NCBI GenBank assembly: GCA_024234855.1
Contig: JACKNN010000002.1
Location: forward strand, 561,001 to 625,000
Direction: 5' to 3'
DNA from: Pseudomonadales bacterium
Lineage (GTDB): Bacteria; Pseudomonadota; Gammaproteobacteria; Pseudomonadales; Halieaceae
Length of the DNA stretch: 64,000 nucleotides
Made by a program: the position numbers and the translations under genes. Shown piece by piece: positions 10,616 to 20,724 of the stretch. Within the stretch, counting starts at the first letter, position 1; every line of letters starts with the position of its first letter. The notes under the pieces were generated by a model that was given only the letters and a program-made list of their open reading frames with translations, had not been told where the DNA came from and ran no database searches.

Positions 10616-11689
10616 TTACGTCAGGCGCCCGGGCAACACGGTCCTGATTTTATCCCGCATGTCCAGCAGGCACTGCCGGGTCGTCTCCCAGTCGATACAG
10701 CCGTCGGTGACCGACACGCCGTAGGCCAGCTCGTCGAGGTTGGCGGGAATCGACTGGCTGCCGGCGTGGATATGGCTCTCGATCATCAGGCCGACGATAG
10801 ACCTGTTGCCCTCGAGTATCTGGTTGGCCACGTTCTCCACCACCAGCGGTTGCAATTCCGGCTGCTTGTTGCTGTTGGCATGGCTGCAATCGACCATGAT
10901 GTTGCAGGCAACGCCGGCTTTTTCCAGCGCCTGTTCACACAGGCGGATATGCACCGAATCGTAATTGGGCCCGCCGCTACCGCCGCGCAGGACGATATGG
11001 CCATAGCGATTACCGCGGGTGGTGAATACCGAAACCTGCCCCTCGCTGTTGATGCCGAGGAAACGGTGCGGCTTGGCTACCGAGTTGAGGGCGTTGGTGG
11101 CGACTGTCAGGCCACCATCGGTGCCATTTTTAAAGCCCACCGGCGAGGACAGTCCGCTGGCCATCTCCCTGTGGGTCTGTGATTCAGTCGTGCGGGCACC
11201 AATGGCGCTCCAGCTGATCAGGTCCTGCAGGTACTGGGGCGAGATCGGGTCCAGCGCCTCGGTAGAGGTGGGCAGGCCCAGCTCGAGAATGTCCAGCAGC
11301 AACTGCCGGCCCAGGTGCAGGCCCTCCTCGATCTTGAAGGAGTCATCCATGTACGGGTCGTTGATCAGGCCCTTCCAGCCCACCGTGGTGCGCGGTTTTT
11401 CGAAATAGACCCGCATCACGATGTACAGCGTGTCGGACAGCTCGTCCGCAAGGGTTTTCAGGCGGTGCGCGTAGTCCATGGCCGCGGCAGGGTCATGGAT
11501 GGAGCAGGGGCCAACCACCACAAACAGCCGGTGGTCCTTGCGATCGAGAATATCCTGGATCACCTGACGGCTTTCGGCCACCATATCGCGCACCTGGCCG
11601 GTCATGGGCAGGGCGCGTTTCAGCTGTTCCGGCGTCACCAGCACATCCTGCGAACCGACGTTGATGTTGTGCACTTCTGTATTGCTCAT
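10616..11689 (-). CDS. 3-deoxy-7-phosphoheptulonate (DAHP) synthase, class I alpha
   Basis: 357 residues, the size of E. coli AroF/AroG/AroH. Diagnostic blocks are VVVGPCSIHDP near residue 60, MRVYFEKPRTTVGWKGLINDP near 92, and the metal/PEP region VDCSHANSNKQP near 267-280. It condenses PEP with erythrose-4-phosphate in the first step of aromatic amino acid synthesis. Which amino acid inhibits it (Tyr, Phe or Trp) was not deduced, so no aroF/G/H symbol is given. It is convergent with nfuA and divergent from the nuclease-helicase pair; its promoter lies within 11690-11875. Confidence 0.95.
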   Translation of the reverse strand: MSNTEVHNINVGSQDVLVTPEQLKRALPMTGQVRDMVAESRQVIQDILDRKDHRLFVVVGPCSIHDPAAAMDYAHRLKTLADELSDTLYIVMRVYFEKPRTTVGWKGLINDPYMDDSFKIEEGLHLGRQLLLDILELGLPTSTEALDPISPQYLQDLISWSAIGARTTESQTHREMASGLSSPVGFKNGTDGGLTVATNALNSVAKPHRFLGINSEGQVSVFTTRGNRYGHIVLRGGSGGPNYDSVHIRLCEQALEKAGVACNIMVDCSHANSNKQPELQPLVVENVANQILEGNRSIVGLMIESHIHAGSQSIPANLDELAYGVSVTDGCIDWETTRQCLLDMRDKIRTVLPGRLT

Positions 11690-11875
11690 CGCTTGTTACC
11701 TGATACAGTCATTCGCTTACGCGCCGGGCCGTTTCATACCACGAGTGCGGCTTCGGCCTGGCGTTCGGGGGCCGAATTCTATAGCAGTAGGACCGTATTG
11801 GGTAGGCAGCGCTCCCGCAGGGGCGCCTGAGCGACCCTTCGCACAGACCCCTGGCGCAACAGCAAGGAGCAGGTA

Positions 11876-14569
11876 GTGTCGCGCAACTTATATGACATCG
11901 GGCCGCTGGTGCCGCTGGTCGAGGACGGGTTTGTGCTCCTCACCCCCAATAACCGCCTCGCCCGGCGGATCAAGTCTGAATGGGATACCGTACGCGCCGC
12001 CAGTGGCGCGACCGTCTGGGAACCCGCACCGGTGCAGCCGCTGGAAAGCTGGCTGCAAAAGCAGTGGGATAACGCGGTCGCGACAGGCCTGGTTCGCCCG
12101 TCGCTGCAGATCAATAGCGCCCAGGCGCTGGAACTCTGGCAGCAGGTGATAGCGCAGGAGGAACAGGCGTCCGATCGCTACCACCTGCTGCGCCCGGCGG
12201 CGGCAGCCGAAGTCGCGAGCCAGGCCCGCGAGACATTGCTGCGCTGGCAGGTCGATACCCGGGCGCGGGGCGTGCGCCAGGACTTCAACCTCGACGAGGA
12301 CTGCGGCACCTTCCTGCGCTGGCTGGACCTGTTCGAGCAACGCCTGCAGGCGTCGGGGCAGGTGACCGCGCTGGATGGTATTGTCCAGCTGCTGGCCTGT
12401 GCCCATGCGTTGCCGCGGGCAAAAGTGGCGCTGATCGAGTTCGATGACATTCCGCCGCTGTACCGGGCCGCCACCGCGGCGCTGGCCGGGGAGCTGTGCG
12501 AGATCGGCCCGGCAGGCCAGGCCGGACAGCGACGGGTCCACTGCTTTGCCGACAAGCGGGCCGAGTTGCAGGCGGTGGCTCACTGGGCCGCCACAACCAG
12601 CCGCGGGAATCCCGCCGCCTCGCTGGGTATTGTCCTGGGCGAGATGGCCACCGATCGCCCCGCGTTGGAATACCTGCTGCGACGCGAGTTCGATTGCCTG
12701 GGGAAGAACTACACCAGCCTGCCGGTCAATTTCTCCACCGGCATTGCGCTGGACCGGGCGCCGGTGATCCGCGACGCGCTGGCCGCGTTGGCGCTGGCGG
12801 GGCCGCGCACCACGGTACCGGCTGTCGCGACACTGCTGCGATCGCGCTTCCTGCACCTGCCGGACGCCTGCACCCCCCTGGCGAACTGTTTTCTACGTCG
12901 ACTGCTGGACGCCGGCCAGGAGGAGATCGACACGGCCGACCTGCGCCACGCCGCCGGCGAGGTGCGTCTGGGCGAGGACCAGGGGCTGTTGCTGGGGCGG
13001 TACTTGCTCACGGTTTCTGCCATGCGCGAGCTGCGCCGGCCGGCGCTGCCATCCCAGTGGATCGAGCGGTTTTGCGAGGTGCTGGCGGTGTGGGGCTGGC
13101 CCGGCAGCGGCCCGCTGGATTCGCTGGAGTATCAGCAGGTACAGTTGTGGCATCGCACGCTGGACGAGTTCAGGGCCTACGACGCGGTCTGTAAACCCAT
13201 GGACTTTGCCCGGGCCCTGCAATTGCTGCGCACCCGCTGTGCCGGGCAGATATCGCAGCCGGCGACCGCCGATTGCAAGATCCAGGTACTGGGGCCGCTG
13301 GAGGCGGCGGGGCTCGCCTTCGATGAGCTGTGGTTATGCACCGTGCAGGCCGGTCGCTGGCCGGCCCCGGCCAGGCCCAACCCGTTTATACCCCAGGGGT
13401 TGCAGCGACGCCTGCAGATGCCCCACGCCACCGCGCAGCGGGAGTGGGCGTTCGCGACGGGGCTGTTTGAGCAGTACACCCGGGGGGCGCCGGTCCTGCA
13501 CGCCAGCTACTGCCGGCTGCTGGATGAGGTGCCAGAACTACCCAGCGCTTTACTGGCCGATTTCGAGCCGGCGGAGGTACCCGCGACAGCGGCGCTGAGC
13601 CCTGCCTGGTTGGAGCCCTGGCAGCGGCGCCAGCTGGAGTACATCGACGACGACCACGCGCCGCCCCTGCAGGAGGACGAACTGGCGGCGATCGCCGGGG
13701 GCAGTGCGCTGCTGGAAGATCAGTCCCAGTGTCCGTTCCGGGCCTTCGCCAGGCGCCGGCTGCGGGTTGAGCCCCTGCCCGATTTCAGCATTGCCCTGTC
13801 CGCGGCCGACCGGGGTTCACTGTTGCACGAGGCCCTCAATGCGCTCTGGGGCGGGATTGGCGATCACCACGGCCTGCTGGCATTGAGCGAGACGGCGGAG
13901 GTGGAGGCGGTGGCAGAGGCTGTCCGGCGCGCGTTGCAGGTGTTCCCGGGCGCTCGTCGTCGGCTGTTGGGCCCGGCCTACCTGCGGCTCGAGGCACAGC
14001 GCCTGGGCCGACTTCTGCAGGAGTGGCTGGCGGTGGAAAGGCAGCGGGGACCGTTCGTGGTAAGCGAGCGGGAGCGCAATATATCGCTGCGCCTGGGCCA
14101 ATTGCAGCTGCGCCTGCGGGTGGATCGTATCGACGAGTTGCCCGACGGCTCCCGGGTCATCATCGATTACAAATCCGGTCTCAGCAGGGTGCAGGACTGG
14201 CTGGGCGAGCGCCCGGCCAGGCCCCAGTTGCTGCTTTACGCCGTGGCGGAACCCGGTGTTGCGGCGGCGCTGGCCTTTGCGCAGCTGCGCCCCCGGGACT
14301 GCAAATTCGTCGGCCTGGGTCGAGTCGAGGCAGCGCCCGGCATCGGCACCGATATCGCCAAACTGGTGCAGGGCCGGATGGCTGTGACCGACTGGGACAG
14401 CCTGAACGAGGGCTGGCGCCAGAACCTGGAGCGCCTGGCGCGGGAGTTTCTCGCCGGCGATGCGGCGGTAGATCCGCTGGCACCGGCCAGCTGCACCTGG
14501 TGTGGTCTGCAGGCCCTGTGCCGGATCGGCAGCGAAAATGGGTCGATCGACGAGGAGGCTTCGCTATGA
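11876..14569 (+). CDS. AddB-like PD-(D/E)XK nuclease with Fe-S cysteines (helicase partner)
   Basis: 897 residues from a GTG start preceded by AAGGAGCAGG. The N-terminal two thirds resemble an inactive helicase scaffold. The C-terminal nuclease carries IIDYKSG (about residue 762), the D-x-K part of the PD-(D/E)XK active site. One cysteine in QCPFRAF (about 619) and three in CTWCGLQALC (about 873-882) have the AddB pattern that closes a 4Fe-4S cluster around the nuclease. This matches the family known only as probable DNA repair protein paired with a UvrD/Rep helicase. Its stop overlaps the helicase start (ATGA), so the two should form one complex acting on double-strand ends. Confidence 0.85.
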   Translation: MSRNLYDIGPLVPLVEDGFVLLTPNNRLARRIKSEWDTVRAASGATVWEPAPVQPLESWLQKQWDNAVATGLVRPSLQINSAQALELWQQVIAQEEQASDRYHLLRPAAAAEVASQARETLLRWQVDTRARGVRQDFNLDEDCGTFLRWLDLFEQRLQASGQVTALDGIVQLLACAHALPRAKVALIEFDDIPPLYRAATAALAGELCEIGPAGQAGQRRVHCFADKRAELQAVAHWAATTSRGNPAASLGIVLGEMATDRPALEYLLRREFDCLGKNYTSLPVNFSTGIALDRAPVIRDALAALALAGPRTTVPAVATLLRSRFLHLPDACTPLANCFLRRLLDAGQEEIDTADLRHAAGEVRLGEDQGLLLGRYLLTVSAMRELRRPALPSQWIERFCEVLAVWGWPGSGPLDSLEYQQVQLWHRTLDEFRAYDAVCKPMDFARALQLLRTRCAGQISQPATADCKIQVLGPLEAAGLAFDELWLCTVQAGRWPAPARPNPFIPQGLQRRLQMPHATAQREWAFATGLFEQYTRGAPVLHASYCRLLDEVPELPSALLADFEPAEVPATAALSPAWLEPWQRRQLEYIDDDHAPPLQEDELAAIAGGSALLEDQSQCPFRAFARRRLRVEPLPDFSIALSAADRGSLLHEALNALWGGIGDHHGLLALSETAEVEAVAEAVRRALQVFPGARRRLLGPAYLRLEAQRLGRLLQEWLAVERQRGPFVVSERERNISLRLGQLQLRLRVDRIDELPDGSRVIIDYKSGLSRVQDWLGERPARPQLLLYAVAEPGVAAALAFAQLRPRDCKFVGLGRVEAAPGIGTDIAKLVQGRMAVTDWDSLNEGWRQNLERLAREFLAGDAAVDPLAPASCTWCGLQALCRIGSENGSIDEEASL

Positions 14570-17500
14570 CGGTTGTCGATGCGCCCCAGCGGACGCGGGC
14601 AATAGATCCCGGTACCAGTTTTTGCGTCAGCGCACCGGCCGGTTCCGGCAAGACCGAACTGTTGATCCAGCGCTACCTGCGGCTGCTGTCGCGGGTAGCG
14701 CGGCCCGAGCAGGTCCTGGCCATCACCTTCACCCGCAAGGCGGCGGCGGAGATGCGGGCGCGGGTGGTTGAGGCCCTGCAGGCGGCGGGAGAGGCCCGGG
14801 CCTGTCACAGCGAGCACCAGCAGGTCACCCGGGACCTGGCGCAGCAGGTCCTGGCAGCGGACCACCGCGGCGGCTGGCAACTGCTGCGGGATATCTCGCG
14901 CCTCAACATCAAAACCATAGACAGCTTCTGCGGCGGACTCACCCGGCAGATGCCGGTGCTCAGCGAATTTGGCGGCCAGGCCCGCCTGCTGGACGACGCT
15001 ACCGAACTCTATGCGCGCGCCGTTGCCGAGCTGTTTCAGCGGGTGGAGTCCGATCACCCTGTCGCCGCGGACATTGCGGCCCTGATGCTGCATTTTGACA
15101 ACAACTGGGAGCGCCTGCGGAGCCTGCTGGTGGCCATGCTGGGGCGGCGCGAGCAATGGCGACACTATGTCGGTGTGGACCGTCAGCCCGAGGAGTCGGA
15201 AGCCTACCTGGTGGCGACGGTCAAACATCTGGTGCGGGGCGAGATCGCCAGCCTGGGCGAGCGGCTCGCCCCGTACCAGGCGCCGTTGCTCGACCTGCTG
15301 CAATACGCCAGCGCCAACCTGGGCGAATCGGTGCCGGCACAATTTCCCGGGTCCGATCCGGGGGACGTCCCGGCGTGGCGCAGGCTGCGCGGGATGCTGC
15401 TCACCGGCGCGGGCACCTGGCGCCAGCGACTGGACAGGAATATGGGCTTTCCGGCGGGCAAGGGTACGGCGACGCAGCGCAAGGAGCAGTTGAAGGAGAT
15501 TCTCGCGGAGCTGGCGCAACTCGATGGTCTCGAGCAATTGCTCGCGGACGTCAGCATTCTCCCGGAGATCAATACCGGCAGCGAATCCTGGCAGGTGCTG
15601 GTACACCTGTCCCGGTTGCTGCCGCTACTGGCAGCCCAGTTGCTGCTGGTCTTCCAACGGGAGGGAGCGGTGGATCACAGCCAGGTCGCGCTGTCCGCCC
15701 TGCAGGCACTGGGGGATGACGATGCGCCCACGGAACTGGCCCTGCGCCTGGATTACCAGATCGAGCACATCCTGGTGGACGAATTCCAGGATACCGCCAT
15801 CAACCAGTACGAGTTGATACACGCACTCACCCGCGGCTGGGGCCAGCACAATGCGGCCAATCCGGCGGCTCCCCGCACAGTCATGATCGTCGGTGACGGT
15901 ATGCAGTCCATCTATGGCTTTCGCGGTGCCAACGTCGGGCTGTTCCTGAAGGCGCGGCTGGAAGGGTTCAACGGGGTGGGGCTGGAGCACCTGCAACTGC
16001 ACTGTAATTTTCGCTCGGACCCAGGGGTGGTGGACTGGGTCAACGCCAGCTTTGCAGCCGCGTTCCCGGCGGCGGATGACATCAACCGCGGGCGGGTGGC
16101 CTACACCCCTGCCACCGCCGTACGCCGGGCGGACACGGCGCCGGCGGTTGAAGCGCACGCCTTCCAGGGCGACGACGCGTTGGCCGGGGAAATCGCCTTT
16201 GTCTGTCAGCAGATAGCCGCTGCCTGCACCGACCCGCGCAACGACAGTATCGCGGTGCTGGGCCGCACCCGGGGACATTTGCAACCGGTGATTGCCGGGC
16301 TGCAACAGCTGGCCGTCCCCTATAGCGCCCCGGCCATGGACAACCTGGCGCGCTCACCCCTGGTCGGCGACCTGATGAGCCTTTGCCGGGCGTTGGCCAG
16401 CGACGTCGACCGGCTTGCCTGGATGGCGCTGCTGCGCGCACCCTGGTGCGGCATGTGCCTGGCAGACCTGCTCCTGATAGGTCGCTGGGGCGATGCCCCC
16501 GCGTTTACGCCGGTCTGGACGGCGCTGCAGGACGAGACCCTGCGCCAGACCCTCAGCGCCGACGGCCGGGCCAGGGTGGCGGGCCTGGTATCCGTCATGC
16601 GGCGGTCGCGGGATCAGCGCGACCGCCTGGGGCTGCGCGCCTGGATGGAGCAGGCATGGCTCGACCTGGGCGGGCCGGCAACCGCTGCCGATGCCGGTGC
16701 GCTGGCTGATGCGGAGAGTTTTTTCCAGCTGCTGGAGCAGGCCGACCAGCAGGGCCTGGGCCTGGATGTCACCTGGCTGGAACGGCGACTGGAAAAACAG
16801 TTCATGAACGGGGGCGAAGCCGGGGGCAAAGTCCAGATTATGACGCTGCACAAGGCCAAGGGACTGGAATTCGATTGTGTGTTTATCCCGCAATTGTCCC
16901 GGGTATCGCGCGGCGACGACAGGGAATTGCTGTTGTGGGATGAACACAGCGGGGCCGACGGCGAGCGCAGCTTCCTGCTGGCAGCGGACGATCACAGCGA
17001 GCGGGGTGCCCCCACGCTGTACAACTACCTCGACAAATTGCGCAAGGATAAAAGCCTGCTGGAAGGCACCCGCCTGTTGTACGTCGGCGCTACCCGCGCC
17101 GTGCGTCGCCTGGTGCTGAGCGCCAGCCTCACCGTGGACGGGGCCAGTGGTGAGCCCCGGGCACCTGCGGCCCGCAGCCTGTTGGGCCCTATCTGGCCGA
17201 CCTTCCGTCAACAGATGCGCCTGCACGAGCCCGACGCCGCACCGGCTGCGACCAGCCCGGCGGTCGCGCCAACGCGCGTGCTGCGACTGCGGGCGCCGGT
17301 AGCCAGCATAGGCGAGTCACAGGCGCCCGCTGGCACCGACACCAGCGGCAGCAACGTACCTGAACGGGTGCGCAATTACCGGGAGCGGTGTATCGGTACT
17401 GCGGTGCACATGGCCCTGGATGAACTGTCCAGGCGCGAAGTCCTGCCTGCGGAGCCGGATGGCCGCGTCCGCGAACGATCACGCGCCGCGCTGGCGGGGC

Positions 17501-17931
17501 TGGGTTTGTGGGGCAGGGCCCTGGAGGAGGCGCTGGCGGCTGTGGAGCAGTCTCTGCGCACCACACTGGCCGCGGCAGGACCCGGCCGCTGGATACTGTC
17601 AAACAGGCATCACCAGGCTCGCAGCGAATGGGCGTTGACTTGTGTCGACCCGGTGACCGGGCGGATCGAGGACCTGGTCATCGATCGCACCTTTGTCGAT
17701 TGCGACAGCGGCATCCGCTGGTTGATCGACTACAAGAACAGCCGACCCGAGCCCGGGGAAACTCTCGATGAATTTTTCAGCCGCCAGGCCGGTGTGTACC
17801 GCGAGCAGTTGCTGCGCTATCGCCATGCCTTGCGTGAACTGGCGCACGAACCGCTGCGCTGCGCGCTGTATTTCACCGCGCTGGGGCAGTTGTACCCGCT
17901 GGAAGAACTCGAGTTGGCGACGGCGGGGTGA
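14566..17931 (+). CDS. AddA-like UvrD/Rep superfamily 1 helicase-nuclease
   Basis: From ATG 14566 the protein is 1121 residues; upstream in-frame sequence only shadows the nuclease gene. Helicase motifs are in order: Walker A APAGSGKTE (about residue 25), FTRKAAAEMRAR, the DEFQDT Walker B (about 405), GDGMQSIYGFRGA, LHKAKGLEF (about 760) and YVGATRA. The C-terminus adds a nuclease domain with IDYKNS (about 1054) followed by Q-X3-Y-X3-L, so both subunits of the pair have an intact nuclease, as in AddAB. It should unwind and resect broken ends for recombination. Whether the genome also has RecBCD is not visible here. Confidence 0.88.
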   Translation: MTVVDAPQRTRAIDPGTSFCVSAPAGSGKTELLIQRYLRLLSRVARPEQVLAITFTRKAAAEMRARVVEALQAAGEARACHSEHQQVTRDLAQQVLAADHRGGWQLLRDISRLNIKTIDSFCGGLTRQMPVLSEFGGQARLLDDATELYARAVAELFQRVESDHPVAADIAALMLHFDNNWERLRSLLVAMLGRREQWRHYVGVDRQPEESEAYLVATVKHLVRGEIASLGERLAPYQAPLLDLLQYASANLGESVPAQFPGSDPGDVPAWRRLRGMLLTGAGTWRQRLDRNMGFPAGKGTATQRKEQLKEILAELAQLDGLEQLLADVSILPEINTGSESWQVLVHLSRLLPLLAAQLLLVFQREGAVDHSQVALSALQALGDDDAPTELALRLDYQIEHILVDEFQDTAINQYELIHALTRGWGQHNAANPAAPRTVMIVGDGMQSIYGFRGANVGLFLKARLEGFNGVGLEHLQLHCNFRSDPGVVDWVNASFAAAFPAADDINRGRVAYTPATAVRRADTAPAVEAHAFQGDDALAGEIAFVCQQIAAACTDPRNDSIAVLGRTRGHLQPVIAGLQQLAVPYSAPAMDNLARSPLVGDLMSLCRALASDVDRLAWMALLRAPWCGMCLADLLLIGRWGDAPAFTPVWTALQDETLRQTLSADGRARVAGLVSVMRRSRDQRDRLGLRAWMEQAWLDLGGPATAADAGALADAESFFQLLEQADQQGLGLDVTWLERRLEKQFMNGGEAGGKVQIMTLHKAKGLEFDCVFIPQLSRVSRGDDRELLLWDEHSGADGERSFLLAADDHSERGAPTLYNYLDKLRKDKSLLEGTRLLYVGATRAVRRLVLSASLTVDGASGEPRAPAARSLLGPIWPTFRQQMRLHEPDAAPAATSPAVAPTRVLRLRAPVASIGESQAPAGTDTSGSNVPERVRNYRERCIGTAVHMALDELSRREVLPAEPDGRVRERSRAALAGLGLWGRALEEALAAVEQSLRTTLAAAGPGRWILSNRHHQARSEWALTCVDPVTGRIEDLVIDRTFVDCDSGIRWLIDYKNSRPEPGETLDEFFSRQAGVYREQLLRYRHALRELAHEPLRCALYFTALGQLYPLEELELATAG

Positions 17932-17974
17932 ACCTGATGCCACAGCCTGCGGTATGGCGCAACAGTGCCGGCAC

Positions 17975-19102
17975 TCAATCGCGCTGAGCCAGCCAGACGA
18001 TAAAGCGTCGGTCGCGCGCGAGTTTTTCCACCCGTCGGAAATGGCGCCGCAGCGTCGCCAGGTAATCGAGGTGCTGGTTCGCAACCAGGCACAACCGTCC
18101 GCCCGGCGGCAAATGCCGGGCACACTGCTGCAACAGGCGCCTGCCGGCATATGCGTCCGTCGCGTGATTGAGATGGAACGGCGGGTTGCACAGGATCAGG
18201 TCTGCGGGCGTTCCGCTGTAGTCCGCCACGCCATCGCCCTGGTGAAAGACGAATGCGTTTTGATCAACGCCGAACAGGTGGACACAATTGGCGCGGCTGG
18301 AGGCGATGGCCATTGCGGATTCGTCAGCAAAAACCACGGCGGGGGCCAGGCCCGCCCTGAAGGCGGCCAGGCCCAGCACGCCGTTGCCACAGGCGAGGTC
18401 GAGCAAGGTGGCGGCGGGCGCCAGCCGGGACAGTTGCGCCAGCAGCAGGCGGCTGCCGCCATCGAGTTTGTCCCGGCTGAAGACATTGGGCAGCGATTGC
18501 AACTCGCCGGCCACCTCATCGCAGTAATAGCTCGCCGGGGATGGCGCGTCTGGCACCCCCGGGCGGCGTTCGAGCCTCGCGCTGAACAAGCGGGCCTTGC
18601 GTTGGCCCGGCTGGCGCTCGGTCGGCCCTATGTAGTGTTCCAGCAAGTCCGCCACGGCCGGCGAGAGGTGCTTGTCCATGCCGGCGGCCAGCACGGTGCC
18701 GCCCGGTGTCAGCTGGCGGGCCAGAGCCGCCAACTGGTACTCGAAATAGGGCAGCTGTTTCGGTATTCGCAGGACCGCCAGACGCGGCCGGAGCGCCGGC
18801 ACCTGCGTGCTCCAGACCACCATAACCCGGTCCCGCCTGTTGGCGGCCAGGTTGTGGCGCAGGGCCAGCGCCGCCAGCGCCGAGTCGGTCCACAGGGCGG
18901 CCGGCTGCAGCGCCACGCAAACCGCGCCGTGCTCGTCGTTCAGTACCAGTGCGTCGCTGCCCGGGATGCCGAGTCGGTGACTCTCCTCCAGTAGCAGCAG
19001 GTCTGCCGCGCACCAGGCCTGCAGCGGCTCTTCCTTGCGGGCAGGGTGGCGCTGCAGGTGAAAATCGCCGAACGGGGTTGAGCAGAGCGTTTCGGCGGCC
19101 AT
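17975..19102 (-). CDS. rlmG: 23S rRNA (guanine-N2)-methyltransferase RlmG
   Basis: 375 residues, the RlmG length. It starts with the FGDFHLQRHPAR-PLQAW pattern of RlmG, followed by a degenerate N-terminal methyltransferase-like domain. The catalytic C-terminal half has the SAM loop LLDLACGNGVLGL, the acidic FADES and the N2-guanine motif NPPF (about residue 305), then LVANQHLDY. It would methylate G1835 of 23S rRNA on the naked large subunit. RsmC is the nearest alternative but the N-terminal segment and LDYLATLRRHF ending favour RlmG. Confidence 0.9.
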   Translation of the reverse strand: MAAETLCSTPFGDFHLQRHPARKEEPLQAWCAADLLLLEESHRLGIPGSDALVLNDEHGAVCVALQPAALWTDSALAALALRHNLAANRRDRVMVVWSTQVPALRPRLAVLRIPKQLPYFEYQLAALARQLTPGGTVLAAGMDKHLSPAVADLLEHYIGPTERQPGQRKARLFSARLERRPGVPDAPSPASYYCDEVAGELQSLPNVFSRDKLDGGSRLLLAQLSRLAPAATLLDLACGNGVLGLAAFRAGLAPAVVFADESAMAIASSRANCVHLFGVDQNAFVFHQGDGVADYSGTPADLILCNPPFHLNHATDAYAGRRLLQQCARHLPPGGRLCLVANQHLDYLATLRRHFRRVEKLARDRRFIVWLAQRD

Positions 19103-19137
19103 GGGACGGTATGAACGGGGGGATGTAGCAGTGAGCG

Positions 19138-20514
19138 TTACAGACTGCTGACACGCAGTTTGAGGGTCTGGCCTGGCTGCAGGTATTTGCGTGGGTCCAG
19201 GGCGTTCCAGGCAACGATATCGTCGACCGAGATTTTGTACTTGCCGGCGATCCCGGCCAGGGAGTCCCCGCGCTGGACCTTGTAACCGAGGGTCGGGGGC
19301 GGCACCTGGGCGGTGATGGCAAGACCGGGTGCCAGGAAGCTGGTCGGAATCATCAGCGTGGAACCGGCCCTGATATTACTGCCCGAGAGGCCATTGATGC
19401 GGCGCAAAGCGGCGACATCGGTGTGGAATTTTTTGGCGATGACCAGCAGGTTGTCACCGGGTTTGACGGTGTAGTGGCGCCAGCGGATCCGCTCCGCCGG
19501 GGTCAGTTGTGCCAGTTCTTCCTCGAAGCGGGCGCCGCTGCCCGCCGGCACCAACAACTCCTGCGGCCGGTCGGGAGCCGTGGCCCACTGCAATTGCCCG
19601 GGATTGAGTTCACGCAGCGTCTCGAGGCTCACGTCCGCCAGTTCGGCGGCCCGGGCGAGGTCTATTTGCCCGCCGACTTCCGCCACTTCAAAGGCCGGTT
19701 CATCGGCTATCGAGGGTATTTCAACCGCGTGGCTCTCGGGTTCGGCGACGATCCGGGACAGCGCCAGCACCTTGGGCACGTAGCGGCGGGTTTCACGAGG
19801 CAGGTCCAGGGACCAGAAATCGGTGGGCAGGCCTTTTTCAAGATTGGCCTTGCGAGCCCGGGCTACCCGGCCTTCACCGGCGTTGTAGGCGGCCAGGGCC
19901 AGCAGCCAGTCATTGTCAAATTCGCTGTGCAATTCTTCCAGGTAATCCAGGGCGACTTCGGTCGAGTCGCGCACCGCGCGGCGACCGTCGAACCACGAGT
20001 CCTGTTGCAAGCCCAGGTTTTCCCCGGTTTGCGGCATGATCTGCCAGAGCCCCGCGGCCTGGCTGGACGAGTAGGTGAACGGATCGAGCGTGCTCTCGAC
20101 CAGCGGCACCAGCGCTATCTCCATGGGCATGTTGCGCTTCTGCACCTCCTCGACAATGTAGTACAGGTAGAGCGAGCCGCGCTCGGATACCTGCGGCAGA
20201 TAATCGGGCTGGGCCAGGTAGCTGGTCACCGCCAGGTCAACCTGCCTGTTGTCGACCTGCTCCTGCCAACTGAGCGAGGAGCGAATCCGTTCCCACAAAT
20301 CCCCTGTATCCTGCGCCCCCTGGTGTCCTGTTGCGGCTGTTGCCGCCGGCGTTTTTGGGGTCCAGGGCGAGTGGCCGAAATTGGCGGGGGAGCCGGGGTA
20401 GGTGTGCTGGGCCAGCGAGGAGGCCATGGGGAGGGCGCCAGCGGGGCCTGTCGACTGGCAGCCGGCGGCCAACATTAAAGTAGAAATTACTATAAAAAAA
20501 TAAGCTAACTTCAT
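19138..20514 (-). CDS. mltD: Membrane-bound lytic transglycosylase D with LysM repeats
   Basis: 458 residues. A lipoprotein signal ends LMLAAGC with Cys19 as the acylation site. The SLT catalytic domain contains the catalytic glutamate at 140 in PLVESTLDP, then QAAGLWQIMPQTG and LAAYNAGEGRV. Two clear LysM modules follow (YTVKPGDNLLVIAKKF and YKVQRGDSLAGIAGKY), with a weaker LysM-like stretch before them. It cleaves peptidoglycan glycan strands from the outer membrane. In relatives gloB usually sits beside this gene; here a structured repeat and a methyltransferase follow instead. Confidence 0.95.
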   Translation of the reverse strand: MKLAYFFIVISTLMLAAGCQSTGPAGALPMASSLAQHTYPGSPANFGHSPWTPKTPAATAATGHQGAQDTGDLWERIRSSLSWQEQVDNRQVDLAVTSYLAQPDYLPQVSERGSLYLYYIVEEVQKRNMPMEIALVPLVESTLDPFTYSSSQAAGLWQIMPQTGENLGLQQDSWFDGRRAVRDSTEVALDYLEELHSEFDNDWLLALAAYNAGEGRVARARKANLEKGLPTDFWSLDLPRETRRYVPKVLALSRIVAEPESHAVEIPSIADEPAFEVAEVGGQIDLARAAELADVSLETLRELNPGQLQWATAPDRPQELLVPAGSGARFEEELAQLTPAERIRWRHYTVKPGDNLLVIAKKFHTDVAALRRINGLSGSNIRAGSTLMIPTSFLAPGLAITAQVPPPTLGYKVQRGDSLAGIAGKYKISVDDIVAWNALDPRKYLQPGQTLKLRVSSL

Positions 20515-20647
20515 GAAATCATTTCTTATTTTTTATTCCAATGAAAAATGCGCTAACGAAATCCTTCCTGCCCCGCACTACTGACAACGCGCCAGCGGTG
20601 ATGTTCCCCGGAAGTCTAACCTTCACCTTGTCCCACTACCAAGCGAT

Positions 20648-20724
20648 TACTGCATTTTGGCGTGCAAAAATGGGTCATTGCCGGGCGGGTGCCGCCGGCG
20701 TTCAAATCGCGCCAAAATGCAGTA
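20648..20724. repeat. 15-bp perfect inverted repeat with inner GC hairpin
   Basis: TACTGCATTTTGGCG at 20648-20662 is the exact reverse complement of 20710-20724. The 47 bases between contain a second GC-rich hairpin (GCCGGGCGG opposite CCGCCGGC, 20680-20699). The whole unit ends 2 bases before the methyltransferase ATG at 20727. It could be a folded mRNA leader, a MITE-like remnant or a paired operator. No second copy was noticed in the window. Confidence 0.7.

Noticed and set aside
14023..14565. Longer start for the AddA-like helicase
   Set aside because: The extra codons lie within the nuclease gene in another frame; ATG 14566 overlaps its stop in the usual coupled manner.
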